From positions 1 through 5,916 of the forward strand of contig JANMTB010000199.1 of NCBI GenBank assembly GCA_031390045.1: a DNA stretch of 5,916 bases. The letters run 5' to 3'. Each line of letters starts with the position of its first letter. The stretch's first letter is position 1. The notes beneath the pieces were generated by a model. The model was not told where the DNA came from and did no database searches. It saw nothing but the letters and a program-made list of their open reading frames with translations. This stretch comes from Aalborgiella sp031390045. GTDB lineage: Bacteria > Pseudomonadota > Gammaproteobacteria > Burkholderiales > Burkholderiaceae_C. Below are positions 5,732-5,916 of this stretch, in pieces. The position numbers and the translations under genes were made by a program.

Positions 5732-5738
5732 TGAAGTG

Positions 5739-5916
5739 ATGGATTTGGCGGATACAGGGCTCACAGAGGCGCAATACGAAGAGATGAAGCAAGGCTACGC
5801 TGCGCTATGGGCGTTGGTGCTCAAAAACCGCGCTTGCCTAGAACGTTTGCTCAGTTTAAACCGTGAAATAAACACCGTCTTGTCGCTCAAAGTTTGGGAC
5901 CATTGGATCGATTTCC
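5739..5916 (+). CDS. Hypothetical protein, 5' part only (runs off the window)
   Basis: An open frame begins with ATG at 5739 and stays open to the window end, giving 59 full codons. The translation begins MDLADTGLTEAQYEEMKQGY, continues with a leucine-rich helical stretch (about ALWALVLKNRACLERLLSLN, residues 22-41) and reaches VWDHWIDF at the edge. It looks like a soluble, mostly helical protein; I do not recognise the family. GGAG at 5728-5731 lies 7 bases before the ATG, a good Shine-Dalgarno that supports a real start. The alternative GTG at 5731 meets a stop two codons later. The gene is divergent from the radical SAM gene, with 50 bases between start codons. The rest of the gene lies outside the window, so length and function cannot be judged. 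Confidence 0.6.
   Translation, partial: MDLADTGLTEAQYEEMKQGYAALWALVLKNRACLERLLSLNREINTVLSLKVWDHWIDF

Overview
The window looks like a piece of a betaproteobacterial chromosome, most likely order Burkholderiales and perhaps the Comamonadaceae. The basis is overall protein character: the VOC/glyoxalase-like protein, the histidine phosphatase with an SSGGP motif, and the compact GIY-YIG-like protein ending in VWQG all resemble Burkholderiales versions I remember. G+C is about half by eye. This is inference from memory, not a search. The DNA is packed with genes. No rRNA, tRNA, CRISPR array, transposase or non-coding stretch over 300 bases was seen.

Layout: the left 2.4 kb is a plus-strand run of three genes. 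These are a glyoxalase-like (VOC) protein from the window edge to 748, a YegS/DagK-type lipid kinase (759-1706) and a histidine phosphatase (1734-2420). They are separated by only 10 and 27 bases, so they are probably co-transcribed. The 27-base gap holds a perfect 7-bp inverted repeat. The middle and right (5688 down to 2427) form a minus-strand run of four genes. In transcription order they are a B12-binding-domain radical SAM protein with a DUF4080-like C-terminus, an SbtA-family sodium/bicarbonate permease, an SbtB-type PII-like regulator, and a small GIY-YIG-superfamily protein. The first three are separated by 2 and 4 bases, with Shine-Dalgarno sequences inside the preceding gene. The two runs converge at about 2420/2427 with 6 bases between stop codons and no visible terminator. 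At the right edge a divergent plus-strand gene starts at 5739 and runs off the window.

Function: the clearest module is SbtA-SbtB, an inorganic-carbon transporter and its nucleotide-sensing PII-like partner, as known from cyanobacteria. Here it sits in a proteobacterial operon, and SbtB lacks the C-terminal cysteine loop of the well-studied cyanobacterial form. The radical SAM enzyme and the GIY-YIG-like protein flanking the pair have no obvious role in carbon uptake. The most notable local oddity is an AT-rich segment (about 181-268) that lengthens the VOC gene in frame and is full of short inverted repeats.
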